Of a stretch of 64,000 bases of DNA, positions 45,215 through 57,984 are shown one piece after another; positions within the stretch are counted from its first letter, which is position 1, and the number at the start of each line of letters is the position of its first letter. The position numbers were made by a program, and so were the translations under genes. Origin of the DNA: Selaginella moellendorffii. Lineage: Eukaryota > Streptophyta > Lycopodiopsida > Selaginellales > Selaginellaceae. The stretch is from NCBI RefSeq assembly GCF_000143415.4, contig NW_003314310.1, forward strand, positions 1 to 64,000, given 5' to 3'. A model generated the notes under the pieces. That model was not told the DNA's origin. It was given only the letters and a program-made list of their open reading frames with translations, and did not search any database.

Positions 45215-46742
45215 TCAAGCTAGCACGCATGTGCCGTTCTTTAATTTTTAGGCTGCTTAAGGAAATTATCAGCCCAGCTATTGCCAGCGACAAACTTTTC
45301 AGATGACACTAATTTGTATTAAAGCTTAACATTTTCTCTACTAAAAAGTCATTTCAAATGGCTTTTTGGCGTGCTCAAAGCATCAAAAGTAGAGAGAGCA
45401 AGGGACAAAGGCCCTAAGTTTAACAGTAGTGTTCTTCCCTTCACCACTTTTGAAGTTCTCTCTTTGCTGGACTAGCCTCTACTTTGTCTATTGACACATT
45501 GGAGGTGGAGTATATGTGCTAGTACATGCTAATAGACATGAGCTTCCACATGCTCACAACCACTCTCACCTCAAATGCTTCATCCGGTGAGGCATTCCTC
45601 TTCTCTTCTTTTCCATTTGTTTCTTTTCTTTCACTTTACTTTCACGGTTTCTTTTCTTATTTTCAGAGGGTACTTCTCCACTAGACTATGGTTCTTGCCT
45701 TGGATTTCATGCTCAAGCTCTATTACCATTTGTATAGAGGTTCCTCATTGGGCTCAAGTGTTCTTTGGCCCTTCCCCTACCATTACTCACACATTCCCCA
45801 CACCCATTCCATATCATTTACATTCACAAATCCATCATCAATTAGTCCCAGCAGCATTGCCCACACTTACCTCTAGATGTCTGTCTTGCATCTTTCATTC
45901 TTTCACCATCATTTATATCTTTATTTGAGGTTATATTTACACCATACCATAGATATATGTACATGCACCAGCAGCAAAAGACATCAACTCATTTGGACAT
46001 ACTGTTTTTGAGATATCATTATGACTATTTGCCAATGATATGCTAGCTTTTCTGGAGTGATTTATTTCCAACCATGTGAACCTGTTCACTCAAGGCACCT
46101 AGATGGATCTTTAAGCAAGGCCACAAAAGCCATTTTGCTCCCACACTCAGTGGACATGTGCCACCTCTCTTTACTGGCAATCTAGCAACTATGTTGTCTT
46201 TTTCAGCTGTGGTTTTCTTCAATCTAACACATCAAACCATAGGCCTAACACATTTAGAGATGGCCACTTTCTCAGAGTGCTACCACTAATCTGGCACTTC
46301 ACCAGATCACTCCATCTTTCATTATTTCTACACTTACCACCCTCAGGCAATGCATCCCCTCTTCTACCTCTCTTTCTTTCTCAATTTTGGCCCATCCTTG
46401 GAGCATAGATGAAGTCATCACGAGGTTGCATTTGCATATTACACTTTCCTGAACCAAAATCTAGATAATGGTTAAGTTCTTTGGATATTCACTCTTTTTC
46501 TTCTATTTTTCTTCTTTATTCACACTTTTTTGCACTTTTTCTTACATTAGGGTCTAGTTTGCCTATAAGGTATCCCACCAGATTTTCCTCCCTATCTTTA
46601 AACTTCACCCCTACCCCTTTTCTATCTTTTATCCGCTTCATTTTCTAGAGTTTCTACTATTTCACGTGGTTACCAGCACTTGGCATTAGTAGTAGAGGTA
46701 CACTCTCCACGTTTGGACTCAGGGGGATCCACTATGGTCACG
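45215..46742 (+). mobile_element. 3' tail of a Ty3 element (noncoding)
   Basis: From about 45440 it parallels 51250-51780 and then 52930-53400: integrase end (GGAGGTGGAGTATATGTGC..., ACAACCACTCTCACCTCAAATG), a CT-rich stretch, then long noncoding sequence. It gives the empty-site copies for the solo LTR at 51788 and for the Ty3 insertion at 53412. Confidence 0.6.
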
Positions 46743-46858
46743 TGTTAGGGCATGGCCACTTGGGGGGGGGGGCGGGATGGGAAGGCATTTATGAAGAGCA
46801 TTGGAGCATTTCTCATGTTTGAGTGAGTGTTGGGGGAGTGCCCCTCATCCCCCCAACA
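46743..46858 (+). repeat. LTR (internally deleted), family of 61540
   Basis: TGTTAGGGCATGGCCACTT to CCCCCCAACA with a G tract inside. It is shorter than 61540-61736, lacking the paired AATATTC segment and TATA region. Confidence 0.6.
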
Positions 46859-48019
46859 GTAGAGATGCAGCCTTATCCACCAAATAAGGCCACTTCACTC
46901 AACATTGACTTAGCATCACCCAAATTCATGTTATCAAGGGGCTTTGCAGCCATGGAGCATGATTCCTCTTCCTCCCTTGGAGTTGATATCCACTAGGCAG
47001 TCTGTGATGTTGTACTAACTGTGCCTTTATAGGAAAATCTCCAGGTCACATGTACTTTACTGTATGATCTTGTGAGCAATGATGAGAACACATTTGCAGC
47101 GACTCAAAGACTGTTTCTAGCCACAACTTTTTCTTTAGACCATTTCCAGCCCTCCACCATGGCTTACAACAGTCTAACACAGCAGATGGATGTGGTGTAT
47201 ACATGCCAAAAGCTTATGTATTATCTAATTGCTAAAGGTGGCAAATGTAGCACCTTTTCTCCACTATCAGTCTGGCTCTTTTCAGAAGCTTGTCTAGCCT
47301 TGGGATGTCACATTGGACCTCTCCAGCCATAGAATACTAGTCGTGGCATCACCCACATTGATCGTGACATCTTTCGTGGTCACCGATACTTCACTCGACC
47401 ACTGGATTCTTGTGAACACTTTTGACTGAGTTCACTACTTTGGAGACTGTTCCTTCCATGCTCTAGGGGCTCTAGATGTCACCACACATAGCTGAGCTCC
47501 AAATTTCCTCATATTGGCAATACTACTCACTTTAGGCCTATATGACATCAAATGTTAGAGTGCAACATAGCTAGCTTTTGCAGCATCTCCAGCCTCCTTC
47601 AAAATTCTATAAGACCTCCTGGCACAGGCTCAGTCACCAGGAGAGAATTCTCCAAACTTCCTATGTTGTGAGATCTTTCCTTATCCTCCTTTTTTCTTTA
47701 TTTTTACTTTACTTTTCCATTTTTCTTTTACTTTTTCTGCTTTATTTTAGATGGTGTTCTTAAGATAGAGCAAGCACTATCCTAGTTTTTCACCTTGAGG
47801 GTACATCAACTCCTCTCATTTGGGAGCTTATTCAATTCACAGTTTGCTATTCATGATTCCTAGGTTTTCTTTACATGGTTTCACCCCATTTATCATCACC
47901 ATTACTCTTTATCACTCATAGTCACAATCTATTCCCTCTACTACTTACTACAACACTGTTTACCACTCACTATAGTTGTTTATTTCACATTTCTTCACTT
48001 TCCTTATCATTCACATATG
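46859..48019. other. Noncoding retroelement sequence
   Basis: Short frames only. CT-rich runs (47670-47750) match those in the Ty3 tails. No gene supported. Confidence 0.35.
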
Positions 48020-48024
48020 TTCTC

Positions 48025-48417
48025 TGTTAGGATCCTATCCCTTACACCCTAAGCCAATTAGCTAAAGGGGTGATCACTTGATTGCAAGGCCCTTTCTTTA
48101 TCCTATTATTTTGACCTGGTGCCTAACAATCCTCCCCCTCGTCAGGGAATGATCGTCCACGATCATACTTAGGCCACCATCCGGTCACCATGGTCCTTCT
48201 CTTAGGGTCTACCAAACCTTGGTTCTCCCTCTAGATCCATCATGTTGAATATTCCTTTAGAATATTCTGCCCCACTCGTCAGCCACGAGAATCGAACTGG
48301 GCTCCGATACCAATGTTAGGATCCTATCCCTTACACCCTAAGCCAACTGGCTAAAGGGGTGATCACTTGATTGCAGGGCCCTTTCTTTATCCTATTATCT
48401 TGACCTGGTGCCTAACA
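48025..48417 (-). mobile_element. Intact TRIM mini retrotransposon
   Basis: Two 104-bp LTRs, 48025-48128 and 48314-48417 (TGTTAGGATCC...CCTAACA), enclose only 185 bp. On the minus strand the primer site TTGGTATCGGAGCC lies at 48300-48313 and a purine tract (GAGGGGGAGGAT) at 48129-48140. A perfect 5-bp target duplication TTCTC flanks it (48020-48024 and 48418-48422). The LTRs differ at only a few positions, so it moved recently. It encodes no protein. Confidence 0.93.
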
Positions 48418-48422
48418 TTCTC

Positions 48423-49600
48423 AGAGATTCTATTATATTACTCTATTCATCATTACATATGCAGTAGACATACCAAAAAGTAGCAAAATCTGATATGCCA
48501 AACTCAAGATATGATGCAGACTATCTCAATGCAGCAAGTATGGGCAAATCTAGGAAACTTAGCAACTGATTTTTGAGAGCCAATTGGATATGATGCACAT
48601 AAGAGACTAGGCATTACTATGGGTGGACATTTTACCCAATCCCACATTCCTACAGCAGCAGAATGAAATGATCCCACTAGATGCTTGCAAAGACTGCAAG
48701 CCTTTTCTTCTTCCGCAATGAGCACATATACTGCTGACAACTTTGACTATATTCACAGGTTGCCAAATCCCCTCCACTATCATTACATTATAATTGGCCA
48801 TCACTATCTTTCACTATTCATCTGTTAGGCCACCATCTTCCATTCTTGCAATTACCATTTCTGGGAAACACATTCACTTGCATCACTTCATTCCTTTTGA
48901 ACTTTGAGAGCAACTGGGCTATGTTTGAGGCACTTTCCAGAGGTGAGGAGGCCTTAAGTTGGAATCCAAGTAAGTGGTTCTCCTACTTGATTTCATGTTT
49001 CCATTTTTTCATTTCTATTTTTCCTTTGTTTTTATTTTTTTCTTTTCTTTTCTTTGTTTCCTTTCCACTTTTTTTTCTCCTCTTGTTATCCTCTTGTTCT
49101 AGTGTCTAGTTCTTTTGTCAAATTTTCCCATGTGGTTTCCCCTTGACTCCAAAACTCCACTCTTTTTCTTCTTTTTATCTTTTCTTGGTTTTTCTCTGAT
49201 CTCTTCTCTTCCAATAGTTGCCGACACAAGGCATCACCTTAGAGTCTTCACCAGCACTTTGGCCATGGGTTCTCGCATAGGACAGAGCTAGCACATTCCC
49301 TTGTGGTCACCTGTTAGGAGATGACTTAGAGTTGAGTGAGATTCCCTAGAATGTTCTACTATCAGAATATTCTAAGGGCGTGAGGAGATGCTGAGGTGTA
49401 GGGGTATATTCCCTTTCTTCCCCATTTTTTAGGGCAGGGAGTTCAAACAAGAGAGATATTTGAGCAGGATTTTAGAGTATGAGAGAGTGTTCTCCCCACT
49501 GTCAAGAGGCTTCCCTCTTAGCACATTCATGGCCTCTAATAGCTCTGCTATAACACAACATTCTATTTGTATTGGGTGAGAGCTAGCAACAAGCCATTGA
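48423..49600. other. Noncoding retroelement sequence with CT-rich tract
   Basis: No gene supported. The 48996-49100 stretch is almost pure C/T, as in the Ty3 tails near 45600 and 60900. Confidence 0.35.
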
Positions 49601-51400
49601 TTTGCTGAACTAGTCACTATGCATGGCCCTGGTTATCCAGCCACCAAAGCAAACACTTCCTTTCAAGATTTACATCACAACTAAAGTAGAGGCTTTTGGA
49701 GTATGCCTTTGCCATTGTTTGGAGATTGGCAAGCCACCACATGCAACATATTATGCCTCACATTCATTCAAGGAGACTGTGAAGAAGTACGTGAATACAA
49801 AAGAAGAAGCAATAGCTATTGTTTACACCTTCGAGGGATTTCATCACTTTTTTGTTGAAGTCTATATCCATTATTATGTGTGTTTTAATGTGCTAATTGT
49901 TCATAGTCTTTATACTTTATCTTGGACTATGACCATCCAAGAGTTCCAACCAACTTTCCACATGTGGTGGAAGCGTGTGATAAATCCAAGCAAGTTCCTA
50001 GTTGTTGAGGCTACCTCCTTTATGGTTCAACAGCTTTACAAGACATTACAGTGTACCTAAATTTAGGTGAGTTCCCAACAGATTCCTCATCTGCCCAACA
50101 GAAGGTGTTGGAGATCTGAGTGTGGGAAATTTGCCTTTTGGATGGACACCTTTATAGAAGGATATCACAGGTCGTCTTGTTGCAATGTGTGGGTGAACAC
50201 AAGATCCCTAAGCTATTTCGTGCTTTCCACTCTTATGCAGGGCATTTCTTGGGATGGGTCACAACACAAGTCCTTTTGTGCCATAGCTACTTCTGGCCTT
50301 GAATTCACCAAGACAGCTTAGAGTATGCAAAGGCACATGAGCAGTGCCAATGGTTCAACCCTTGAAGTCATGTTCCATGCCTTTTTTTCCAGCTAGTCAC
50401 TTCTCCTGGTCCCTTTTTCTAGTAGGGACTTGACTTTATCAGCCCGATCAGTCCAGCAAGCTCAAAAGGATAGTGATATATCATCATGGCAACAAACCAA
50501 TTTGAAGTTTGTTATGATCTGGCACACAAGATAAGAGATCTAGTCACCTAGACTATGCTACACCACTTCTTGAGGTTCCTCACCACCTAACCACCCCCGA
50601 GCTACCTCAAAAGCTCCACTATGTTGCACCTCCATTGTGAGCCCTAGGGTAGGTTAAGTCCCTTACCCTAACATGCCTTAAAATACCCTTGAGCCTCCCT
50701 TTGACCAATGTTAACTACATGGTCAAAGCTGGCACCTAACAAAGTTCCTGCAATTTTGATTTCTGATCATGGCAGCAGCTTCCTTGGACAAGTGATGTAG
50801 TAGTTACTATCCTGAGTGCAATGGCTAGGCAAAGTCCAACAACAATATATTGAAGACCATAATCTCAAAGCTTGTGAAGGATCACCCAAAGAATTGGCAT
50901 GAGCACTTGGTTATAACATTATGGGCATTTTGGACATCCTTCATGACATCCTTCATGACATCCATCTCTGCAACTCCATTCCCTCTAGTTTATAGGATAG
51001 AGGTTGTGCTTCCAATGGAGATTCAGGTGCCATCCCTTTCACTTTCACTTCAATATGCAGCAGAGATGCAATTTAGTGATGAGGATAAACTTCATGCACA
51101 TGACTTGGAGGTTATTGCCTTGGAAGAATAGCAAAGAGACACAGCTAAACATCTCCTTCAAGGTAAGCAGATGATCAAGTCCATCATTGATCACTAGTGA
51201 TCACCTGAACCATTCGAGAATGGTGATCTTGTTCTACTTAAGGAATTTACACCAACTTTGAAGTTCTCTCCTTGTTGGACCAACCCTTACTTTGTCCAAC
51301 GGCACATTGGAGGTGGAGCATATATGCTAGCAGATGCTGACAGACATGAGCTCCCACACACTCACAACCACTCTCACCTTAAACATTTCATCTATTGAAG
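49600..51400 (+). pseudogene. Ty3-type RNase H and integrase remnant
   Basis: RNase H of the Ty3 RT (49660-49900: FGVCLCHCLE, TYYASHSFKETVKKYV, EEAIAIVYTFEGF). Then an HHCC finger in broken frames (50160-50360, ending CQWFNP), integrase core (GLDFISPISPASSKG near 50420; VPAILISDHGSSF near 50745), the ATPFPLVYRIEVVLPMEI segment (50960-51030), and the C-terminal module GGGAYMLADADRHE (51310). Many stops and frame changes. This is a relative of the better preserved 53-61 kb element. Confidence 0.7.
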
Positions 51401-51787
51401 CATTCTTCTTTTCTTCTTTATCATTTGCTTCTTTTCTTTCACTTTACTTTCATAGTTTCTATAAAGGGTGTTTCTCTACTAGACCATAGCTCTTGCCTTG
51501 GATTTCAAAGCTTAGGCTACATTGCTGTTTGTATGGCAATTCCTCACTTGGCTTAGGCTATGTTCCAAATTCTTTGGCCCTTCCCTTACCATTACATTAC
51601 TCCACACATTCCCTATATACATTCCAAATCATATATACTCATAAATCCATTACCAATCACTTCCAGCAGCATTGCCCACACTCACTTCCAAATGCCCGTC
51701 TTTCATCTTTCATTTTTTCACCATCATCCACATTTCCATTTGAGTTCATCTTTACACCATATCATAGACACATATACACACACTAGC

Positions 51788-52928
51788 TGTCGCGAATGTG
51801 ACTTTGGGTATCAAAAGTTACCTGTCGGCCACTCCTTACGGACACTCTTTCCTTACTGCCACGATGGTAGGAGGTTGGTATTATTAGACCCTTTATTAGT
51901 CCCTTTTGTTCAAGTGTTAGTAAATTGGACTTTGCATCTGTACTTGGCCGGATAAGCATAAGGACAGAATTCCTAAGTGTCTATTTAGTCAAGCATACTT
52001 AGCCTGGCTTTTTAGTTCTCTTTTGTTATGTCTTGCACTGGCTTAACAAAAACCCTCGTGTATTGAGATTGGTCCCTCAATATTGCTGGATGATAACTTA
52101 CCGTGTCTGCCAAACACCCTCGCTATCATGCCCTTTGTGTCAGTCTCATTTCGGTCCCAAATGCTATTTATGGAAAGCATCTAGATTGGCTCATTTGGCA
52201 TATCTACGAAATGTAGAGATTGGCTTGAACACAATGGCGTTCGTCCTATGTCCAAATTCACAATCTAGCACTATTCCATATTTAGTAAGTCTCGAGCTTG
52301 TCCTAGAGACTAACTCTTGATACTAAGGGAGGCTTGGGGTGAAAGCCCAAAGCATGTGTTCCTCAAAGGGGGGGGGGGGGGGGGGCTATGCGGGGTTCCA
52401 AATGTATAGTAGGGATAGTGGGTAGGTTGGGCATGACCGACCAACCTGAGGTATAATTTCGCTCCCGCTTGCGTGTCTGTCTTTGTTCTGCGTCCGGCTT
52501 GGGTCTAAGCCCAAGTTCCATTCCATGTTAGCTGGTGGAGTACCCATGTCCTCGCATTAGGCCACCGGTATGCCGAAATAGCGCCAGACTCTGTTTGGCT
52601 CCATTTTGGTCCTAGCATTGGGATGCTGGTTGCTCTAGGACTATTCCAAGTCACTCCAGGCTCCTGTCCCTTCGCTCCTTGGGCTATATGCTTGGGAGTT
52701 GCTCTGTGGTCCGGTTTCGTCACTCCTTGGCTCCATGCTTGGGAGTTTGGCACCGTTCCTTCGTTTAGTGGCCCAAGGCTCTGAACCTCGGGTTCCGCAC
52801 CACTGTCCTTTGGACACATGGCATATGACATGTGGCATGTGTCATGTGGCATAAAGAGGGTTTAGGTTCTGCTTCGTGGTGTTATCCTATGGTGATTTAC
52901 CATAGGATAAAGGGTCAAAACCACAACA
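51788..52928 (+). mobile_element. Solo LTR of the copy A/B family
   Basis: TGTCGCGAATGTGACTTTGGG at the start, the G tract near 52368, the G-box region (degenerate) and the hairpin near 52883; the last bases read CCACAACA instead of CCACGTGCGCTACA. No purine tract or primer site adjoins it. The neighbouring sequence continues on both sides as in the paralogous stretch at 45940-46000, so only an LTR is inserted. Confidence 0.8.
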
Positions 52929-53407
52929 GCAAAATTCAACACCTTATTGGGATGTGGTATTTTTGAGATATCAATGTGACTATTTGCTAACAATGTGTTA
53001 GCTTTTCTGGAGTGACTTTCTTCCAACCAGATGACTCAGGGCACCTTGATGGATCTTTAGGTGATGCCATAAAAGCTGAAGCCACTTCCTTCAGCTCTAG
53101 CACTCAGTGGACACATGTCACCTTTCTTTACCATCAATCCAATGACTATGCCATCCTTTCTAGTTTTCTTCAATTTGACACATTAGACCACTCTATTATA
53201 TCATTCCATCTTTCATCATTTCTGCACTTATCACTCTTTGGCAAAGCATCCCTTTTTCTCCTCTCGTTCTTTCTTGAATTTAGCCAATCTTTGGAGTATA
53301 ACTAAAAGTCATTATGAGGCTTCATTTGCATATTACACTTTCTTGAGTTAAAATCGAGGTAAACATTATGTTCTTTGGGTACTCATTCTTTTTTTCCTAT
53401 TAATCTT
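52929..53407 (+). other. Ty3 tail sequence, no gene
   Basis: Continues the noncoding tail paralogous to 45970-46520. Confidence 0.5.
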
Positions 53408-55139
53408 CTCTTGTTGTGGCATTAGCTCATTGTTGCATTCTCCTCATGTCACAATTTAAATTCTGGCACGAGAGAGTTGTATATTCTTAGAATATTCCCT
53501 CATCCTTGTATAAAGGCCCAAGAGAGGCTCAAGTATATGGTTCCACCCCATTTTCTCTTGCGCTTAAGTTTGGAATTACAATTTTATGAGCATGTGTGTG
53601 AGGGATGGATCCACAATTGGGGCTGAAAAATGCCCCAATAGTTAGTGAACTCAGTGTGACAAGCTAGCTTTTTTTTCTTGAGAGAATGGAGAGTTTTCTT
53701 GAGAAATTAAGAGAGATTTCAAGTTTTAGCAGCTAGATTCATGTTTTTAGAGACCCTAGGACTGCTAAGGGTCTTTGCTTCCATGAATCCAGAACGTAGA
53801 CTCAAAGATTTTCTCATTCTTGCTATAGTTTTCTACATTACCCCTTTTCGTTTGGTTTTCTAGCAATTTCTCATGATTGGGGTATGGATTTTAGTTTTTA
53901 TTTCTTTGAATCAGTGCACCTTGGCATCCTCTTTCCAACAAGCTAAAGAGTGCCTTGTTTTGTGAAGAATTTGGCCACATACATGAAGTTTTGTTCATCA
54001 CACTCCTTTATTTTTATAAAAACTTTCCAGCACTCTAAGCTTGTGATTCAGAGATTGATTCAGGAATTTCTTTTTTTAGGCTTGTAAATATAGAGATAAG
54101 CTTTCTAGAGAGTTCTTTCTTGGCAGCCAATTCACTCTAGGCTGCAATATGCAACAATTTCTCTCTCGTGGCATTGCACAACTCAAGCTTGCAAGTTTTT
54201 AGTTTGATTTTGGGAAAATTTGAGGAGCCATTCTTATGGAGATTATCATGGCTATGCTATTACTTTCTATAATGCCAAAGGTGAGTGTTTCTTGTGCTAT
54301 GGAGTTCATTTTCTTTTCTTATCCTTCTTTTTGTCTAGAATTTGATGTTTGAGTCAATTGTTCTTGATCTTTTGGGCATTTTAATTCGTGATTTTGGTCT
54401 CATTCTCTTGGTCTAAGTCTAAAATTTTCATCAAGTCCATTTACACCCAATTTCATGTGCAAATTTGAGAAATTTCTATAAAAATGTTTTCCCCTTAAAG
54501 CATTTTGAGTGTTAGAGTTTGACTTTGTTTCTTTTCTCCATTATTTTTTGGTGAAAACATATATCCACATCCTACCAAGTAATTTCCATAACATCCTTTG
54601 TGTCTTTTCCCCTTTTCTTTGCTAGATTTTTCTTTTCCTTCTGAGAAATTAGCATTTACGAGAGTGGCAGTGATTTTGGTTGGGAAACCTACATAAGGAT
54701 ACTCTTTTATTTGGGGCTATCCCATTTGAATACTCTGTTCTCCCACAAGTCAAAGTTCTTAGTGCATTACATTTTCCACAACCTCGCATTTGCTGCACAG
54801 TGGATACTTTATGTTAGTTTGCACTTTTTCTAGTCAGAGATGACAACTAGCAAACTTCTATATAGTGCTTAGGGTATAGGGATGTTTTTCACACCTTCTA
54901 TGCAAGCTAGATTATTAAACTACTCTTTCCAGCAAGGAGGATTCATCATTCACAGATACCAAGTTAGGGAGTCCACCACCCATGGCTCTTCCTGAACAAA
55001 TCCATATTCTATAATGAGGCACCAACTTCCCATACTTCTCTAGCAATCTCTGCTAAGACACATGTCAAGGATGATCACAAACTCCACGACTTCTTGCGAT
55101 TGCTAACTAGTTGAGCAACAGTGTGGGTAGAGACACTCT

Positions 55140-55760
55140 TGGAGGCAGACATGGCTGACTACTCCATATTCAAAGTATCTTTTCAGGGTCATTTTGATTA
55201 GCAGCAAGCAGAAAATCACTTACTCATGGATTTGTTCACTTTTTGGCAAGGAGCACGTAAATCTGTGCTAGAGTATGTGATGCAGTTCAGGTCTTACTGG
55301 AAGGAGTGTATCCAATGCAAGGTTATCACAAATGAACCTCATGGCATCAATACATTCATCTCTGGTCTCAAGGGAAATCTCCAACACAAGATAAGCGAGA
55401 GTTTCAAACATGTTGTGAGCCATTCGCTGCAGCAGAGATTCTAGTGTGGGATCTTCTCCAAAAGCTCAGGATTTCATGGGTAGAGGAGGCTTTCCTCCCA
55501 CCCTCAAATGAGAGCTCATGTGCTGCTACAGTCCATTCTTCTCCAGCCCCGCACAGCAATGATAGAGTTCCCTTGGTGATCGAGAAGGCATATTCGGGGC
55601 TTGTAAGATACATGGAGATCATCTAGCAGCAACAAAAAATGCAAGAGAAGTTACTTGAGGAGCTTAGAGCATGCCGCTTACAGTAGGCAGAGAGACTGAG
55701 ACCCCTCCTCATTCTTGGTACTGCTCGCATTGCAACGTTATGACGCACAGTATGGACAGA
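55140..55760 (+). pseudogene. gag remnant of the 53-61 kb Ty3 element
   Basis: FTFWQGARKSVLEYVMQFRSYW and FISGLKGNLQHKI (55226-55440) follow the usual gag core layout (F-x-x-QG-x-SVxEY). Stops near 55442 and 55624 break the frame. Confidence 0.6.
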
Positions 55761-56399
55761 TGTTGGAAGCTTCACCCAAAACTTTGGCCACCTTCTGTCT
55801 AATGTGTTTAACAGCAGCCTCTAGTGGAAAACATATCTCATCCATGGTCATTAGATAGATACCAGCAACAACTCGAGTAGAAAGCAATCGAAGACACCCC
55901 TTCATCGAGCTGTAGGAAGTCATCAATGAACATTAGCACGGTTTATGTTGTAGAGGACGATTATAAGGTGGCTGCTATGACTAGAGGGTGCAAGAAGGTT
56001 TCTCTTCCAGCCCAGATATTGATGGTGAGCAAGATCCAACACCAGTTTCCAGAACTTCGCCATCTCTCACGGTGTGGAAGTTACACCATGCTTCGGTATT
56101 TATAGCACCACCCACATCCTTGCCCACAACTTTGGATCCAACAAGAAAACATCCAACTTTCAGGGTGGGGTCTCTCAACTGCCCTCCACTCTTTCTTGCA
56201 TCCCATAGGAGTTTCTTGCTCAAATTTCTGACACTCCAGTCTAAATCACACTTGGTGAGCTTTTGTGATGCATACCCGATTTTACTTCTCAGCTGGAGGC
56301 TTTTGCCATATCCTCAGGCATCCCTGTGGAACCTCAGCATGATGTGTATATCATCAACACTCATACCACTCATGATCCCAAAGCATTCTTTGCAGAGGT

Positions 56400-57038
56400 C
56401 TAGATTGGCAATAAATCCTTGATAGCACAAGCATTACTTGATTCTGGATCCCAGAGCAATATCATCTCCCTTGACTTGGCACACTCCAATGGCTTGGAGG
56501 TGGCTAGAAACAGAGTCATCATCCTCAAAACATTTGTCAATCACTCAGTGGTTCCTACAAGCATTTGCCGGAATGTCAAGATCTTGGTACAATGAGTGGT
56601 TTCCATGCTAGATTTTCTTGTGGTGGACTACCAGCAGCTTGGATATGGAAAGCTAAAGGACTCTATCATGCTAGGACGGCCATGGCATCTCGCGGCCACT
56701 TGCATGACAATATGGTCTAAAGGCAAGTCAACGATCACTGACGGTATTCACAACGTGACTTTGCTCAATGCTCATGGCAGGTCACTACTTACTTCTTTGT
56801 CCCAAGTGGCTGTCACCTACAACTTTGATCTTGATCACACCTTGAAGGTTCTCTTCCCCGATCTTATTGAAGATGAGTTGCTACTAGAAATCAGAGTGGT
56901 TAAGTGCAATATGGTGGATTTATTTCATGCAGACTGGACCACGACTACACTGGACTTCTCTACCATCTTGTCACAAGTTCAGAGCCTCCTAGGTTTCAGG
57001 AAACCAGGTGCATCTGACTCATCACCTTCACTGGAATA
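56400..57038 (+). pseudogene. Retropepsin remnant of the 53-61 kb Ty3 element
   Basis: LDSGSQSNIISLDLA (about 56435-56480) carries the D-S-G catalytic motif. It is followed by a flap-like region and LGRPWHL near 56670. A TGA at about 56593 interrupts it. The related sequence at 11977 has lost the triad. Confidence 0.65.
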
Positions 57039-57439
57039 GTGTAATGATGAAGCTAACACAGTAGCAACTTCTTCTACCATTTTGTCGACTACTTCATTGT
57101 TTGAGGATACTCAAGGGACCCCCACTTTACTTACCAAGACCATAATCCAGTCTGTGTCTGCACTGAATGCGGGTCAGGACGTGGATAATCACAAGAGTCA
57201 CCCTGCATACCGAGACAACAGAACAGACTCCAATCTTTATCAATCCCATAGTTACTGAGGATGGGGTGTACACTGAGGATCTACCATCAGTTGGCCACCA
57301 ATTGGACATCCTGCATGCAATGAGGGAGGAAGCAAAGAGAGACATCACCTCATCTACACCCGACTCTTCCCCTGCTGTTACTAAATGCGAACTTGAGGAG
57401 ATTATTTCCCTAACCATTATATTTGAGATCCAGGATACG

Positions 57440-57640
57440 CTTGACTTCACAGCTTACTTTGATGGTTCTTTCTGCCCCAAGAACCACGTTGTGGGGTTGG
57501 TGTTTGGATACTTGATGCAAAAGAGAAGAATGTTTCTCACATTTCCACCACATTACCAATGTCTGCTAATGAGGCAGAATACTTGGCCGTGATCACAGAA
57601 ATGGAACTCACCATCTCTCACCAGATCCAGTGAGTTTCCT
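57440..57640 (+). pseudogene. Extra RNase H-like segment upstream of RT
   Basis: LDFTAYFDGSFCPKNHVVG (57445) and, after a one-base frame change, SANEAEYLAVITEMEL (57560) match the type I RNase H motifs D-G-S and N-E-A-E-Y-x-A. It lies between protease and RT, in addition to the usual RNase H after RT. Confidence 0.55.
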
Positions 57641-57984
57641 TTGTGGAATTAGTGGTCTGAGAACTTAACAGCATCTACCAAGTGTGCAGGGATAACCTCT
57701 ATGACTTATGGCAGCGTGTGATGGATCTTCGAGACCATTTTCATCAGGTCTACTTCTCAAACATCCCTCAAGAGGAGAAATTTTGTGCTGATCGTCTCTC
57801 TCACCAAGCTATCTCCACTATGCAGGCTCAAGCAGGTTCACCCTCATGGCAATGCTCCATTACAGAGCCCAACTTTGCTGTGGTCTTTGCAACTTTCAAT
57901 GAACCTCCGAGCTGCAGGGTGTACCTATGGACACTATCATGCACCAAATCACACTGCTGGACCCTGCCAGACTTGTGAAGTAAA

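Noticed and set aside
49623-50060. Intact RNase H gene
   Set aside because: Upstream RT and downstream integrase are broken by stops and frame changes; the frame is only a surviving piece of a Ty3 remnant.
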